Shown: positions 35,458-47,509, counted from the stretch's first letter. The stretch is 64,000 bases of DNA from Berghia stephanieae (GCA_034508935.3 CM067446.1:26300630-26364629); one strand, 5' to 3'. A program made the numbers and translations. The notes: generated by a model not told the origin, from the letters alone.

Positions 35458-35538
35458 AGTTGGAAAACAGATCTAGAGGGATAGAAGACACAGTAATTAC
35501 CTCCCTGCCCACTTTGGGAGGTCAGGAACCCCACACAG
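35458..35538 (-). repeat. Rep-A, copy 5 (minus, short)
   Basis: GTTGGAAAACAGATCTAGAG, then GATAGAAGACACAGTAA and GGGAGGTCAGGAACCCC: only the first 80 bases of the unit. Confidence 0.8.
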
Positions 35539-35539
35539 G

Positions 35540-36985
35540 ATTCGTATACTTAAATCAAAGCAAGGTCAGAGGAAAAGTTTCTCTTAACAGTTCATTCCAG
35601 AACATGGATATAAAAACCATATGGCAAGGACAAAAGAAAAACGGGGAAGGGAAAAAAGACAAGAATCCCCACCCATGCACAATTCGGCATTCAGCACATC
35701 ATTTTTTTCGATGTCACCACCATTATAAAAGAAAAAGAAGAAAACATCAACTATTAAAAACGTATCACCGAAAACTTTTAGGTGTAGATTATTAGTCATG
35801 GAACACATTGTACATGAATTTATAACACTCATCGCAATATATACTAAAATATGCATTATTCATCTTTAATTCACATAACTCTCTCTATGCATAGCAGTGA
35901 ACTGTCTTGGCTAGGTTTTCTGTCATACCGAAGCAACCTATGATGCATAGGGCATACTGCTGAGCAGGGTAAGATTAAACACTAGGACCAAACTGCTGAA
36001 TCCTTTCAAAGATACTCTAAATATTTCGTCATATTTTTTAAAGACATTCATCTAATTTTACAAAGCAATTATAATGATTAGTAAAATATTCGATCTTTCT
36101 TTTAAAGATCAGATTTTCTTGCCATGATAAAATATCAAGATTAGCATAATGTACTATTTTAAAAAATAATATATTTTTATGAACAGAATAATATCAGTGC
36201 AATTTTACTAACAGAAGAAACAAAAAAAAAGGTCAATGCCTTATTATTTACTAAATATACATTATAGAAAGATCTACATATTTACAACATTACACATATA
36301 TTTGAACTTGGTCCGTTATGTATCTCTCGGAAACATTTCAAGCTTGGAATACCAATAAAATGTAAAGCTAAGTGTTCGTAAAATAAAGTCAGTTGTCAAT
36401 AAGACAGTATTCGTTGATTTCTATGGATTAGGGAGGAAAATGATTTATTTCTTCGCCGTTGGAATGGAGAGTGATGTAACCCGTTTACACTAGGTAGCTG
36501 ATGCAAATATTATATCATTGTCTATATAAACAGAGTTTCCCCTTAAGTGTTATATTTTTGTCTGTTTCATTTTTCGTTCCTTTTATTTCCTTCAGAAGAA
36601 CCCATATATTTGAAACAGTGTTCTTTTGGCTGCATTAGTAAACGGCAGAATTTATTTGAAAACATGACTGAATAAAAAATCTATATGAAATCAAGTTAAA
36701 TCATAATAGTGGGGGACAATCATATTGCAACAAAAACTCAAATAGCTATAACTCTTAACCAAAAATAAAATATTCCAGTTAAATATAAGGTAAAACAAAT
36801 CCCTGTCACTTTATTTTTTATAATCTGAACAAAAATATATTCATCAATAAGTTGGACAGCTGTGGCATGACTGTTTTAAATATTATCAATGTCTCCGTAG
36901 AATTATAACTTTGATGATTTAGGCATACACCCAAATGCTTACAAACCAATATATACATATTTAAAACCAACAAATAAAAAAGAAA
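35540..36985. other. Intergenic: nothing recognised
   Basis: AT-rich sequence without supported genes. Confidence 0.5.
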
Positions 36986-36989
36986 CAGT

Positions 36990-37230
36990 ACATAAGAGAT
37001 ATGATTTACGTACAAGGAAAAAAATATAATCTCCCAAAACTACTATACATTTGTCTGTTTCCCTCCGAGCCAAGGCCTCTGGTCAGGGCTAGGGCAAACT
37101 AAGCAATCCTATTCCAAGACAAAGCTAGAAAGTACCTCGGAAAACAGATATAAGGGGATAGGAGACACAAGGGGATAGGAGACACAGCGTGACCTCCTGC
37201 CAACCATGGGAGGTCAAAGACCCCATCCAG
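36990..37230 (-). repeat. Rep-A, copy 6 (minus, partial)
   Basis: Contains GTCTGTTTCCCTCCGAGCC, CAATCCTATTCCAAGACAAA and GGGAGGTCAAAGACCCC. AAGGGGATAGGAGACACA is doubled in tandem here, a small internal duplication not seen in other copies. Confidence 0.85.
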
Positions 37231-37971
37231 TAGTTTTGCCTTTTAACCTGAAGACTTGTATTTTTAAGTTTCAAGCTGAAACATGCATTCTTTTGAATTT
37301 ATTATTTTATGATAGCTGAAAGACTACATTTAAAGCAGATTTTATATTGTTCAATTGTGTTACTAGGTTTAAAAGTTACAGCTGTATGAGTTTTTGCTGG
37401 AATTCTATTCTATACATGGTAAGCAAACGTGCAACAGAATGGCAAGAGTTGCTAAATGCTTTTGATAAAATATAAACATATATGCATGAAAAACTAAACG
37501 AGAATGTTGATAGTTGAAATAAACATCACTGCTATCATATATCATAAAAAAATAGCACTGACAGACTCTATGTTCATTATTTTTATAGCAAAGCCTCGAC
37601 CCAGAAGATTTCGTTCCAGGTGACACTCAGGGGACAGTTGCAAGTTTTCAGGCTGCTAGATAGAAAATTTGAATCAATCTAACTGCTCTAAAGCGATCAG
37701 CATCTGCACCAACATGATACCCTCTGATTGAAGTAGACAGAATATAAGTGAGACTGTACCAAAAGCTTGTTTTTCTGACATGACATTCAATGGAAGAATA
37801 CACCAATACATATTAATTTATTTCGAAATTCTAAATTTGTGCATGTTTTGAGATTAAAATTTAAATATAATCCAAACACTGAGGGTCTTGCAACAAAAGT
37901 ATGGCAATATCAAAGTGAAAAGTTACAGAACAGGTACTGGTGTAAGAAAAAACCATCTCTTTTTTTGTTTT

Positions 37972-38468
37972 TTTAAAGGGTTTTACGGCGCTTGCAACAC
38001 ATTTAGGTTATATCAGCGCCAGTAAAAAGGAAGAAAATGGGATAGTAAAAAGTTAGAGAATTACAGTTAAAGCATCCAAGAAAAAATAAGACAAAGGGGA
38101 ACTGGGAACAAATAGGGATCAGATGTAGATTCCAAGAGCATACCACTAATGTACTTAGTTTGAGATCACCAATAAGTCTCATCTGAACACAAGCATGGCC
38201 CCCACTAAGAGGAATACACTCAAATGCTTACATTATAAATTATAACAGAGAGATGATTTACAAGGAAAAAAATATCATCTCCCTAAACAATAACTATGCA
38301 TTTGACTGTTTCCCTCCCAGCCAGGACTCCGATCAGGGCCGGAACAAAACCAAGCAATCTCATTCCAAGACAAAGACAGAATGCAAGTTGGAAAACAGAT
38401 ACAGGGGGATAGAAGACACAATAAGTACCTCCCTGCCCACTATGGGAGGTAGGAACCCCAATCTGAGA
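37972..38468 (-). repeat. Rep-A, copy 7 (minus, near full length)
   Basis: Same extent and word order as copy 3, from TTTAAAGGGTTTTACGGCGC to GGGAGGTAGGAACCCC. Confidence 0.88.
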
Positions 38469-38889
38469 AGGTGTGTATGAAACAGTACCAAACAAAGAAG
38501 ATAGAAATATACCAAAAACAATTTTGTTTAATCCATAAATAAACCAACAAAACCTGCCCCGACTATCGAGGGATGATTTTTTTCTAGTATTTCTCTTTCT
38601 TTTCTGTCTGGAACTGTTTGATACACGTCTTTTTACAAGTGTGGCAATAATAGCTTTTCAACGTGATGAGTGTGGAAAAAGTACAAACCCTGTCCACATG
38701 TTTCTGAACCTTAGAGCAGCTATTTCTGCCATGTCGTTGATGCTAGATAGTCATATTTTGAATTATTTTTCATAATCTAAACCAGAGAAATTGATGAAAA
38801 TGAAATCTGTCCATAGTTTTTAGGAATAACTTATTATTGGTGTCTTTTTGTGTTGAATGTTACATAAATGACCCTTTAGCACAGCCTTG

Positions 38890-39412
38890 ATGACAAAATT
38901 GTGACCCAAAGGTCTCTCAGCAGTATTATCATGTCGGGATGAACTTAGCACTGGAAATTGAATTCATCATAGCCATGAATAAAAAAATAATAACGATAAG
39001 TGTTGAATTGTAAGCTTCAATTTATTAGACGGAGACAGGTACTGTGGACATTTCAGGTTTCCCCTTTATCAACAAAACATGATGAATAAAACACTAAGGA
39101 CGAATGAGATAATGGTGTAGTTATCCACACATATCTCATTCGTCCTTAGTGTTTTATTCATCGTGTATTGTTGATAAATGGGAAACCCGAAACGTCCACA
39201 GTATCTGTCTTCGTCTAACAAATGGAAGCTTACAATTCTACACTTATCTTTAGTTTTTTCTCCGAGCTTCAAGCAGCAACATTTTCATTATAGCCATGAA
39301 AATGAAACTTGGTGATAGACTCTTTATTATGATTGAGAAAAGTTACAATTTCGGGGTTCAATTCATCCCGATATAACAGCGTTTTAAGATGGTGGGTCAC
39401 AATTTACTAGTA
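38890..39412. repeat. Large palindromic repeat, about 0.5 kb
   Basis: The inner hairpin, 38995-39248, has arms of about 110 bp with only about ten mismatches (GAATAAAACACTAAGGACGA in both) and a loop of about 20 bases. The symmetry continues outwards at lower identity: AATTGTGACCCA near 38896 matches inverted TGGGTCACAATT near 39396, and GTCGGGATGAA near 38934 matches the inverted sequence near 39368. Each inner arm holds a GTTGATAAA...GGGAAACC...GAAA series. This may be an inverted pair of Penelope-like termini, but the family is not proven. Confidence 0.8.
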
Positions 39413-39414
39413 AT

Positions 39415-40100
39415 GACCTTCATCTCATTTTCATTTATGATATATCTATTGCTTAGAATACATATGTAACTCAGTACCTCAATCTGGGGTGAATCAGTCA
39501 CCCAAAAATCAGAAAATCAAAACCTTTGTCCATAATTTGAAAATCGACCCTTTTTGGTATGTGTGTGTGTGTGTGGGGGGGGGGGGGGGGCAGACTGAGA
39601 AGTTTTAATTGTTTTAGCTCATTAAGGTATTATATATTAAAATTAAATAAAATTAATTCATAATCATTTCAAATTCAACTTTCGCATCTCTTCCATAATG
39701 CATTCAGGGATGGGGTTACATATAAATATTCAATATTTAATACGCTCAGAATTTTAAATAACAAATAACTGCAATAAAAGAACGAAAAGGTCAGAAAATT
39801 TTTTTTAAAAAATAAATGTCATGAGTATGGCGAGATTAGCTTACTACTGAGAAACCATCCAATACCTGAGATTCCTGGATGTCTAATTGTAATAAAAGTA
39901 AAATGTTGACAGTGCTTACAATATTCTAATTTCGTGTCATAGAAGTGATGGCTAATCGTGAAAAGTGGCTGAAATCTCTCAAAGTTAAGTCCCCTGAGAT
40001 TCAAAATATATGCAGCTAAATTGAAGAACTGAAATTTATAAGAGTGAGTTACAGTTGTAACTAACAAAACAATATGAAAACCATCAACAAAATGTGAACA
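39415..40100. other. Downstream of the ARL4-like gene: nothing firm
   Basis: A (GT)n-poly(G) run lies at 39561-39591. In the minus direction, possible AATAAA signals are the complements of TTTATT near 39322 and 39150, too far to assign with confidence as the 3' end of the neighbouring gene. Confidence 0.4.
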
Positions 40101-40655
40101 CTATCTATTTTTCGACTTTGTCTTTCTCCACTTCTGAATCATCTCAAACATACAGTTCATGATTTCCTGCAAACCTTCACCTGTCACAGCACAGGTTGGG
40201 AACACTTCACAGCTCTGACTGCCAACTTTTAACTCCTGAACCCCCATGGCTTTACCAACACCATCACTGTCTAAAGCTTCAGGTAAATCTTGCTTATTTG
40301 CCACCACGATCGTTGGTATACCTGAAGGATTTTGTGTCTTGACTAAGCGCGCTAGTTCCATTCTTGCCTCTTCCATTCCTTCATTATCACTACTATCCAA
40401 TACAAACAAAATCCCATCAGCGGATCGTAGATATGACTTCCACAGAGGTCTCATATTATCCTTGCCACCAATATCCCAGAAAGTGAAAGTGACTCCTTTA
40501 GCTTTGCCCTCAGTCACTGAGATTTTCTCACAATTAAAGCCAATCGTTGGAATGGCACTGGTGTACTGACCAAACTTTAGACGATACAGTAACGTTGTCT
40601 TTCCTGAATTCTCCAAGCCGAGCATCACCACTTGCACTGACGAACTCCCTCCCAT
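40101..40655 (-). CDS. ARL4-like ADP-ribosylation-factor-like small GTPase
   Basis: A 184-residue, single-exon protein. The first ATG of the frame is at 40655. An in-frame TAG lies upstream with no ATG in between, and codon 1 of the longer open frame is TTG, so this start is the one to use; its context (G at -3, G at +4) is good. Residue 2 is Gly, a potential myristoylation site as in ARF/ARL4. Motifs: P-loop GLENSGKT (13-20), switch I Thr in IPTIGFN (35-41), FWDIGGK (59-65), NKQD (120-123), TCAVTGEG (154-161) and a basic tail KWRKTKSKNR. VTFTFWD, RPLWKSY, MEEAxxEL and the basic tail favour the ARL4 subfamily, whose members act at the plasma membrane and recruit cytohesins. Residue 65, normally the catalytic Gln, is Lys. 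Vertebrate ARL4 genes also have intronless coding regions. Confidence 0.92.
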   Translation of the reverse strand: MGGSSSVQVVMLGLENSGKTTLLYRLKFGQYTSAIPTIGFNCEKISVTEGKAKGVTFTFWDIGGKDNMRPLWKSYLRSADGILFVLDSSDNEGMEEARMELARLVKTQNPSGIPTIVVANKQDLPEALDSDGVGKAMGVQELKVGSQSCEVFPTCAVTGEGLQEIMNCMFEMIQKWRKTKSKNR

Positions 40656-41373
40656 TACCTCCCTTACACCGCCTCCTCCACCACCTCCTTCTCCCAATGC
40701 CACTGGCTTCAAACAATGAACAGACTATTCTCCTATCTTTCAGTATATTTTTGTGGTGACGCATTTGCCTTTATCTTGTAAAACCTGTCTTGGACACATT
40801 GTTTGCTCATCTGTCAGCTAAATTAAAAATCCAAATTCAAACTCCATAGCTGTATCCTACATGGAAAAACTTCACAGTAAAAACAACGTCACTTTACTAC
40901 ATTTTTATCCAAAAAATAAGGAAGCAAGTCGTATATTACCACTCTTATAAAAGCAAATCAACATCAAATATAACGAATATCATGCTGTCCAGTGTGTAAA
41001 TGTGTCTTCTGAGGTGCTGTACTTTTCAAGGATCTATACAACCTATCCTCCTTTAGGTTGTTTTTATCTACTTAGATGACATTGCTGAAGACGTTTCATA
41101 TTATAGAATCAAAGACAACCTAAAAAGCCTCGAGCGTTCATGAAACTGTTGGTGTTTCAGATGGTCAAAGAGCAGGAAATTGATGATCTAGAATGCTGGA
41201 CCAGCTGGATAGATTGATGAATTTCTGGTTTCTGTAAAGAGATTTAATAGAAAATTTTTATCTAATAATTGCTTATGACTCTGATTTGAAAAAAAAAAGA
41301 CACTGGTGTCATATATTAATTATGTCATTGCATTATTTTACTTTCAAATAAAGAGAGAGGGAGAGAAAAAAAA

Positions 41374-41464
<91 letters not shown>

Positions 41465-43390
41465 AGAGAGATTTTAATGGCAAGTATTATTTTTAAGACT
41501 TTCATCATCTGCACATGATATATACCACTGCCGATGAGAATTCGAATTTTCAACAACATCAGTTAAACATATTTGCTAAAATAATAAGAACTGCTATAAT
41601 GTTATTAATGAGAAAAACACGTTAAGTTTTTATAAGCACCAAGTTTAATCCCATGACTTGAAATCAGTAAACCCACTCGTACACAACACACACACACACA
41701 CACACCCACACACAAACACACACCGCCACCACCACCACAGCCACCGTTATGACACTTTGATTCATACTAAAGTACTCATTATTATGAAGATGAACGGACT
41801 CAAGACAGTGATAATGTAGAAAATAAAACAACAACACAACAACAACAACAACAAATAAGTCAGTCCTATAATTGTTTCATATCAAAGATCTCTGGACTAC
41901 TTTTCTCGCAGCATTCTCATTCCCAGAATGCACACTTAACTTAACAACAATAAAATCATTGAAAACGTTGTTATATAAATGAAATGTAGTCATCGAAATA
42001 GGATAAGAATAGAAGTGGCAAAAATGCATGACAGATAAGAGATAAGTAGCTTTATCCTGAACAAAAATAAACTGAAGAGTTACAGGATCCTGACGGTAGT
42101 GAGTGATTTATCATGTGTTTCGAAATAATCATTCCTCAGGTCTAAAGTTCGAGACCTCTCTTGAAGATTGGTTTGGTCCTTTCATTAGAAATAGAAAAGA
42201 CATTCAAACCCGCTGGGTGACAGTGTGCACGTTATTGCATTGTAGATTATAAAGTTATTATTATTTATTTCTCTCAGTATACTCCAAACAAACAAACAAA
42301 CAAAAAAACATAAATGTAGCAATCACTATCCCGCACAAATCTTTGGGCCTCTTTTTCGCTCACGAAGTGCCCGAATTCGCGTCAAAATAGGGACGAAGCC
42401 GTTTCGTATAAGCTATTTTAAAAAATGAATTACGACGCTGTTTATCGATGAATATGACTGAACGTTGGCACACAGTTAGAAAAAAGGTCATTTTAGATTA
42501 TGTTAAGCGACAAAACCCGTGCAATTACCAGAAGACCGTTAAAAATAGATTTTTACTCTTTGGAGTAAAATATTTCTAAAACTACCGGGCGTGTAGGTTT
42601 TGTCGCTGACAAGGTAATACATGAACATTTCTTCTTTTTGGTTGTAAAATTTCATATGAATATGACGAGTACTTTTCCCGTATTTTACAAAACACCATCC
42701 TAATTTGCTCTTCGAGTTTCAATCTTTTTATACACTTATTACGCAAGATACAACCAAAGGTCGAAAATAAAATGCCGAAAAAGCGTCCCATATTTTCGCG
42801 TTCTTTTCCCTCTTTGTGGGTCATCCAAATAAATGACACCTTTGAAACTGCATAACTTGTTTATTTATGAATGGATTTTCAAAATTCAAAAACATTTTTA
42901 CTCAGTGGAGATAGGGCTTTGATTTTAAACAAAAATTTTCCTCAAAAAGAGAAAAAAAAAAACATTTTTCATAGTCATTGCTAATAAATGATAACCTAGA
43001 AGATAAACCTTGGCCAAATATGTATGGAGCTCAAATGAAACAAGTTCATATCTTTATGAGCTCTTGGCTAATTAAAAAAAAACTAAAGTTATTATCTATA
43101 CCCTATTATAATTATATCATCATAGAAATTTACTGCATTACGTTCCAATGGCCGTGATAAATATTTCACTTTTAAAAAGCACCATGCAAACTAAGTATAG
43201 TTATACTACATCAGCAGAACCGTTTCATTGATGATTTATTTTCAGTACGAGTACCAACAAAAAAAATCTTCGTCTTTTAACACTTTTATAAATAAACCAA
43301 AGACTGTCTTATAACATGCATACATATAATAAAGTGAGTGAATGAAGGAAAATAAATGTAAAACTGTAGTCTTCAACAACTAATCCCATG
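40656..43390. other. Intergenic: simple repeats only
   Basis: Contains (GA)n at 41381-41471 preceded by poly(A), (CA)n at 41687-41725, and (AAC)n at 41831-41855. Otherwise AT-rich without supported genes. The promoter of the ARL4-like gene should lie just above 40656, but I see no clear element. Confidence 0.5.
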
Positions 43391-43394
43391 TTCA

Positions 43395-43525
43395 CAAGAG
43401 TCATAAAGAGTCACTGAGGGTCGTCGCAAAACAGCGCGCCGTGAGCTTGGACGAAATGACTTGCTCAAGGTCACACAGTGCGTCCAGATTACAATTCGCC
43501 GTGCACCCGAAGAGTTACAAGTTAC
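43395..43525 (-). mobile_element. CORE-SINE-like fragment, copy 2
   Basis: GACTTGCTCAAGGTCACACA (43459-43478) is, on the minus strand, TGTGTGACCTTGAGCAAGTC, close to the CORE-SINE/MIR central domain. Copy 1 is at 19339. The element ends about 145 bases before a SINE-A copy. Confidence 0.5.
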
Positions 43526-43670
43526 AAGTACTGTATTATAATCTAGTCATGTGCAAATGGTAGTTCATACTTATTTTCCTCCTTTATATCTTCTGACACA
43601 ATCCCGGCTTGTGTTATAAATATTCATTTAAAAGGTTAATTAATTACATATTTAGTTAATGTATTGTTAT

Positions 43671-43970
43671 GTGGTCTTGTGGTATGACACTCGCTTTTGG
43701 ATCAGAAGGTCCTGGGTTCGAGCCTCGCTTGGCGCATAGTTGAATCCTTGGAAAAGGCTCTTTAGTCACATACTCTCACCGTACTCAGGTGTAAAATGAG
43801 TACCTGGTAATTAACAGCGTCGTCTTTGCGGAAAATAATTGTAATATCGCCTTACAGACGCCATGTTTCGTTCTATATGTTACGTGTTGCTGTTGGTCAG
43901 GGACCCTTTGTAAAGCGCTTTGACCACGTTTAGTGGAAATTGCGCTATACAAACGCTCAATTATATTATT
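43671..43970 (+). mobile_element. SINE-A copy 2 (full length)
   Basis: The tRNA-like head GTGGTCTTGTGGTATGACAC (A-box region) with CCTGGGTTCGAGCCTCGCTT (B box) is followed by a body with GTGTAAAATGAGTACCTGG and ATATCGCCTTACAGACGCC, and a 3' end TGTAAAGCGCTTTGACCACG. It finishes in AT-rich sequence with ATT triplets. Length is about 300 bp. It is the most complete plus-strand copy. Confidence 0.9.
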
Positions 43971-44695
43971 ATAATTGTTTTAATTTTAATGCAATTATCT
44001 TTCCATTCAATCAAAAGATATGCTGAGAATGAGAAACAACGAAATTTCGACTTTGCAAAATATGCGCAGGTAATAATTTTAGGTAAAGCAATGCCGTAAG
44101 CAACTGGAGGCACTTAAACGATAGGAGTTTTACACCAGTTTATAAATTTAATAACCTTGAAATAAACGTGGCTTCACATGATCTGATAAACAAAATGTCA
44201 ACAATATCAGTATGTTTTTATTTAATAGTAAGTATACCCTCCCTAACAAAAATCATGTATTGACTAAGTGCTGAGGACCATACCCGTTTGATAGAATGCA
44301 ACAGCACCAAGAAAGTTCTTTTAAGCATGACAATGCGTCATAGCAAAGGGCTCGAAGTACGCAGGACTTTTTTATGAGAACAATCATTAATTTAGGCAAA
44401 GATGTGATCATAAGTAAGTTGTGACATGAATCCAATCGAGAACATGTGGGTGGGATACCAGCTCCTTCAAGGATGTTGGTGATACTTGGCGGATGGTTTA
44501 AAATGATAATTGCGTTACAACGTGTCTGGCTAATTGAGGTAAATAATTTGGAGACAGTGGTGTTAATGTTAAAAATGTTTTGTTTAGATTGATTTTGATT
44601 TTGGAGGTTTTGTTGATCCCATCGTTTATCACCTCTCTGTAGGCCGTTCGGAAAGTAAAAAATGAGGTTTTTTTTAAATAAAAAAATAAAAAGGG

Positions 44696-44900
44696 TCATG
44701 TCAGGCGTATGAATATTGGTGTAATCTGTCGTACTCTTTGCGCGAAGTCCCAGGATTGAAAGTTTTTGCCAAGATGAGGGTAATTTAAATCGATCGATAT
44801 CTGAAGGGCGCGTTTCCTGGCCAAAATTTCAAAGACGTGTTTGATCTTTTCCAGAGTAGGCATTAATGTTATTGTGCTTATCAAAACCTCTAAAGACTGA
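44696..44900 (-). repeat. Dispersed repeat B, copy 2
   Basis: Related to 5263-5560: the minus strand reads ARKRALQISIDLNYPHLGK followed by WDFAQRVRQ. The DNA between CAAAGAGTACGACAG and GGCCAAAATTTC aligns with copy 1. Function and family are unknown. Confidence 0.6.
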
Positions 44901-45697
44901 CGCGACACAATGATTAGCACGTGAGTCACAAAATAACAAAGTTGTCTAGAATATAACTAAGAATAACAGCCACACCAAAAAAAAACAACAAAAAAAAACC
45001 AGGACATGAACATCCATCGAATCGACAAAGTACGTAAGGCTATGACTATGAGAAGTAGGTGGTTCACGAGCTGTGTGTGCTGTGGTCATTCATGCGTCGT
45101 CGTTTCCCCACACAAACCCAAGTCATCACAGATCAATAAAACTAAGCCACTGGAGAAGAATATAATATAGATAGTATGAAGTTGACGTCACTCGGGTCTT
45201 TGTTATTGCTTTTTGCCATCCGCGTTTTTGAGTAATTCTCACTAAACTGTATTAACCAGACTATAAACGTTCAAGGTTACACATAGTTTTGTGTGTTGGT
45301 CCGTTATACTTCCGGATGGCAATGTTGTGAGCGTCTTAGCCAAGTGCATACTATCTATCAGCAAGAATGAGCCAGTCCATCCTACATAATATTCGGAACA
45401 CGACCAGGTTTAATTAAGACGTTTAATCAACTCCAAGTTATAATAAATGTGAAAACAGAGTGTCCTTTATAAATTATATAATACGCTATCTTATTAAGTA
45501 CTTATTATCCCTACAAGCATATAATAATATTTGCTTGGTCCGCGAGCTGGACAGTTCCATAACCACCACACGAATGTTGGGAAGATATCACAAAGGAATT
45601 GTGTAAGTGTGGCCGGAAACATCACCGCCAATAGGTTGAGAAGCGAAAGGACCGTAATCCACGTTAATTCATTGGCAGGTCGTCTAATAAAAAATGT

Positions 45698-46137
45698 TTA
45701 AAAGTGGTCCTTTAAAGCCGTGAGGCCCATGGGTCCGGAGTTTATCCCGGTTTCTATAGTGTGAAGCGGATAATAGCAATAGCTTGCTACCCTTTTAATA
45801 GGACGCTAGTCTGTCGCAAAGTACTTTCCGTCAAATCTAACAGATCCAGCTACTCATTTACTGCTGGGTCTTATATAGCTCGGTTGGTAGACCACTCGCT
45901 TCACACGCAAAGAGACCAAAATCGATCGCGGGTGCAGTTGAGATTTTTACTGACTGCCCTGTCCACCCAGCAGTAAATAGGTAGCTGAGTCTGTTAGATT
46001 TGACGGAAAGTACTTTGCGATAGACTAGCGTCCTATCCAAAAGATAGCAAGCAATTGCTATTGTCTCTTTCACGCATCAGAAACTGGGATAAACTCAGGA
46101 TCCATGAGCCCAATGGCTCTAAAGGACTACTTCTACT
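45698..46137 (+). mobile_element. Foldback SINE: tRNA-like loop between inverted copies of the SINE body
   Basis: Arms 45698-45869 and 45965-46137 are inverted repeats of about 172 bp at roughly 85% identity; CAAAGTACTTTCCGTCAAAT is identical in both. The loop holds TATAGCTCGGTTGGTAGACC (A box) and ATCGATCGCGGG (B-box-like), a tRNA-like head. The right arm with CTGTCCACCCAGCAGTAAAT is the usual body of such SINEs. The left arm is therefore an inverted copy of the body placed in front of its own head. Confidence 0.85.
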
Positions 46138-46139
46138 CA

Positions 46140-46765
46140 TAATAAATATAACAATTAATTTAGTGAGAACTTATCGCCATTATGGCAGTCTAAAAAGAAA
46201 AACAAAGAGCTGAGTGATGTCAATTTCTTCCTTCTACAGGCAGTATTAAAGATATGTGGGCTACCCCATAATGTTTTAAAACACATACATTCCCTCACTC
46301 AAAATTTGAAAAAGGGCTTCAACAGGAAACGATATACACTGACGACGTTGACTTTAAACAAGGCTGATATAACAGAAATCCAAAGGGCTCAAAGAAAACA
46401 CCAACAACATACCAAATGAAGTATTGAAAAAAAGAAGCCGACGTTACATTACTGTCAATGAAAGAAGGTAAGGAAAGAAAAACTAGACAGTAGGACAATC
46501 GATCTGGGCAAAGAGATGTCGAAAGCTGAGAAATGCCTTTTATTTGTACCCTATAAAAATTAATTAATTTTAGAATCAAAGGAGAATGAGTAATTATAAA
46601 GATCAAATTATATGAACCCTATGTGATGGCCAAACTATTTACAGCAGCGGTATATGGGCATCAACAAGAAGCAATGAACAAAAACTTTACAAAACCATCT
46701 AAAATAAATCCTCAACGAAAGTTTATAATAGGCAAGGGCGATATAACACTCTCACACACATACGC
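46140..46765. other. Intergenic: nothing recognised
   Basis: No supported gene or element. Confidence 0.45.
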
Positions 46766-46769
46766 ACAC

Positions 46770-46828
<59 letters not shown>

Positions 46829-46837
46829 TCTCTCCAA
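46770..46837. repeat. (CT)n microsatellite
   Basis: About 65 bases of nearly pure CT. Confidence 0.95.
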
Positions 46838-47034
46838 ATTTTAGAGGCCCGATAGCGATGTTTCAGGCATGTTCCAGGAAGAAACAGGGACATACATGCA
46901 TCCATTGCCATGAACATATAATATGTTCACAGCATCTGGACAGTGAAAATATATAAGTACGACCACACTGTGGTAAAACACAAAGTCAACATTAAAAAGA
47001 TTCAATGGAAGACCTTCTGTTTCTAAGACATATG

Positions 47035-47130
47035 GCAAAAGAGGACCGGCGAACGGTGGAGGGAACACACACAGAGGATGCTGAGGCGTCACATGACTGG
47101 GAGACGAAAGGCGCTATACGTCAAGTCAAG
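47035..47130 (+). mobile_element. Possible LINE 3' tail
   Basis: Plus-strand KRTGERWREHTQRMLRRHMT followed by GRRKALYV and a GTCAAGTCAAG tail resembles the end of the LINE at 10300-10970, which finishes GACGCGAAAGGCATCTAAGT and tandem GTCAA. The fragment is short. Confidence 0.35.
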
Positions 47131-47509
47131 TTATACAGTCACATTCTCCCCATCCCCCTCATTTATACTTTTTTTTTTCATTAAAAAAAAAACACAAACA
47201 AACCAAGCCAAATTTCCTTCAGCAAACAACGTCAATGTTTCGTGTTAACCATTTTAATCTTAAAAGTGAATAACCTTTAAATAAAAGAGTATTGCGTCCA
47301 AATAGATATTGAAAACCTTTTTATAATGCGGGTTAGCCCATTGTCCTAGTTTTATCTATTTCCCGACAATGTCTACATTCTAATATGCACATTGGGTTAT
47401 TTCTAGATACAGTTCAGTACATAGCTGCCTACCACATTCTTTTGTTGTTTCCATTCCTCACTTAAGCATAAGCCGCTAACAGCTTACCAATTAATTCTTG
47501 CATCATACC

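Noticed and set aside
40656-40712. N-terminal extension of the ARL4-like protein with a poly-Gly stretch
   Set aside because: The extension begins at TTG and no ATG lies between the upstream in-frame stop and 40655. The ATG at 40655 has a good context and yields the expected Met-Gly start.
44253-44699. 148-codon open frame on the minus strand as a host gene
   Set aside because: Low-complexity start, no family likeness, and it abuts repeat B. Nothing shows it is expressed.
45761-46073. Two related 71-codon frames facing each other
   Set aside because: They are the two arms of the foldback SINE read on opposite strands.
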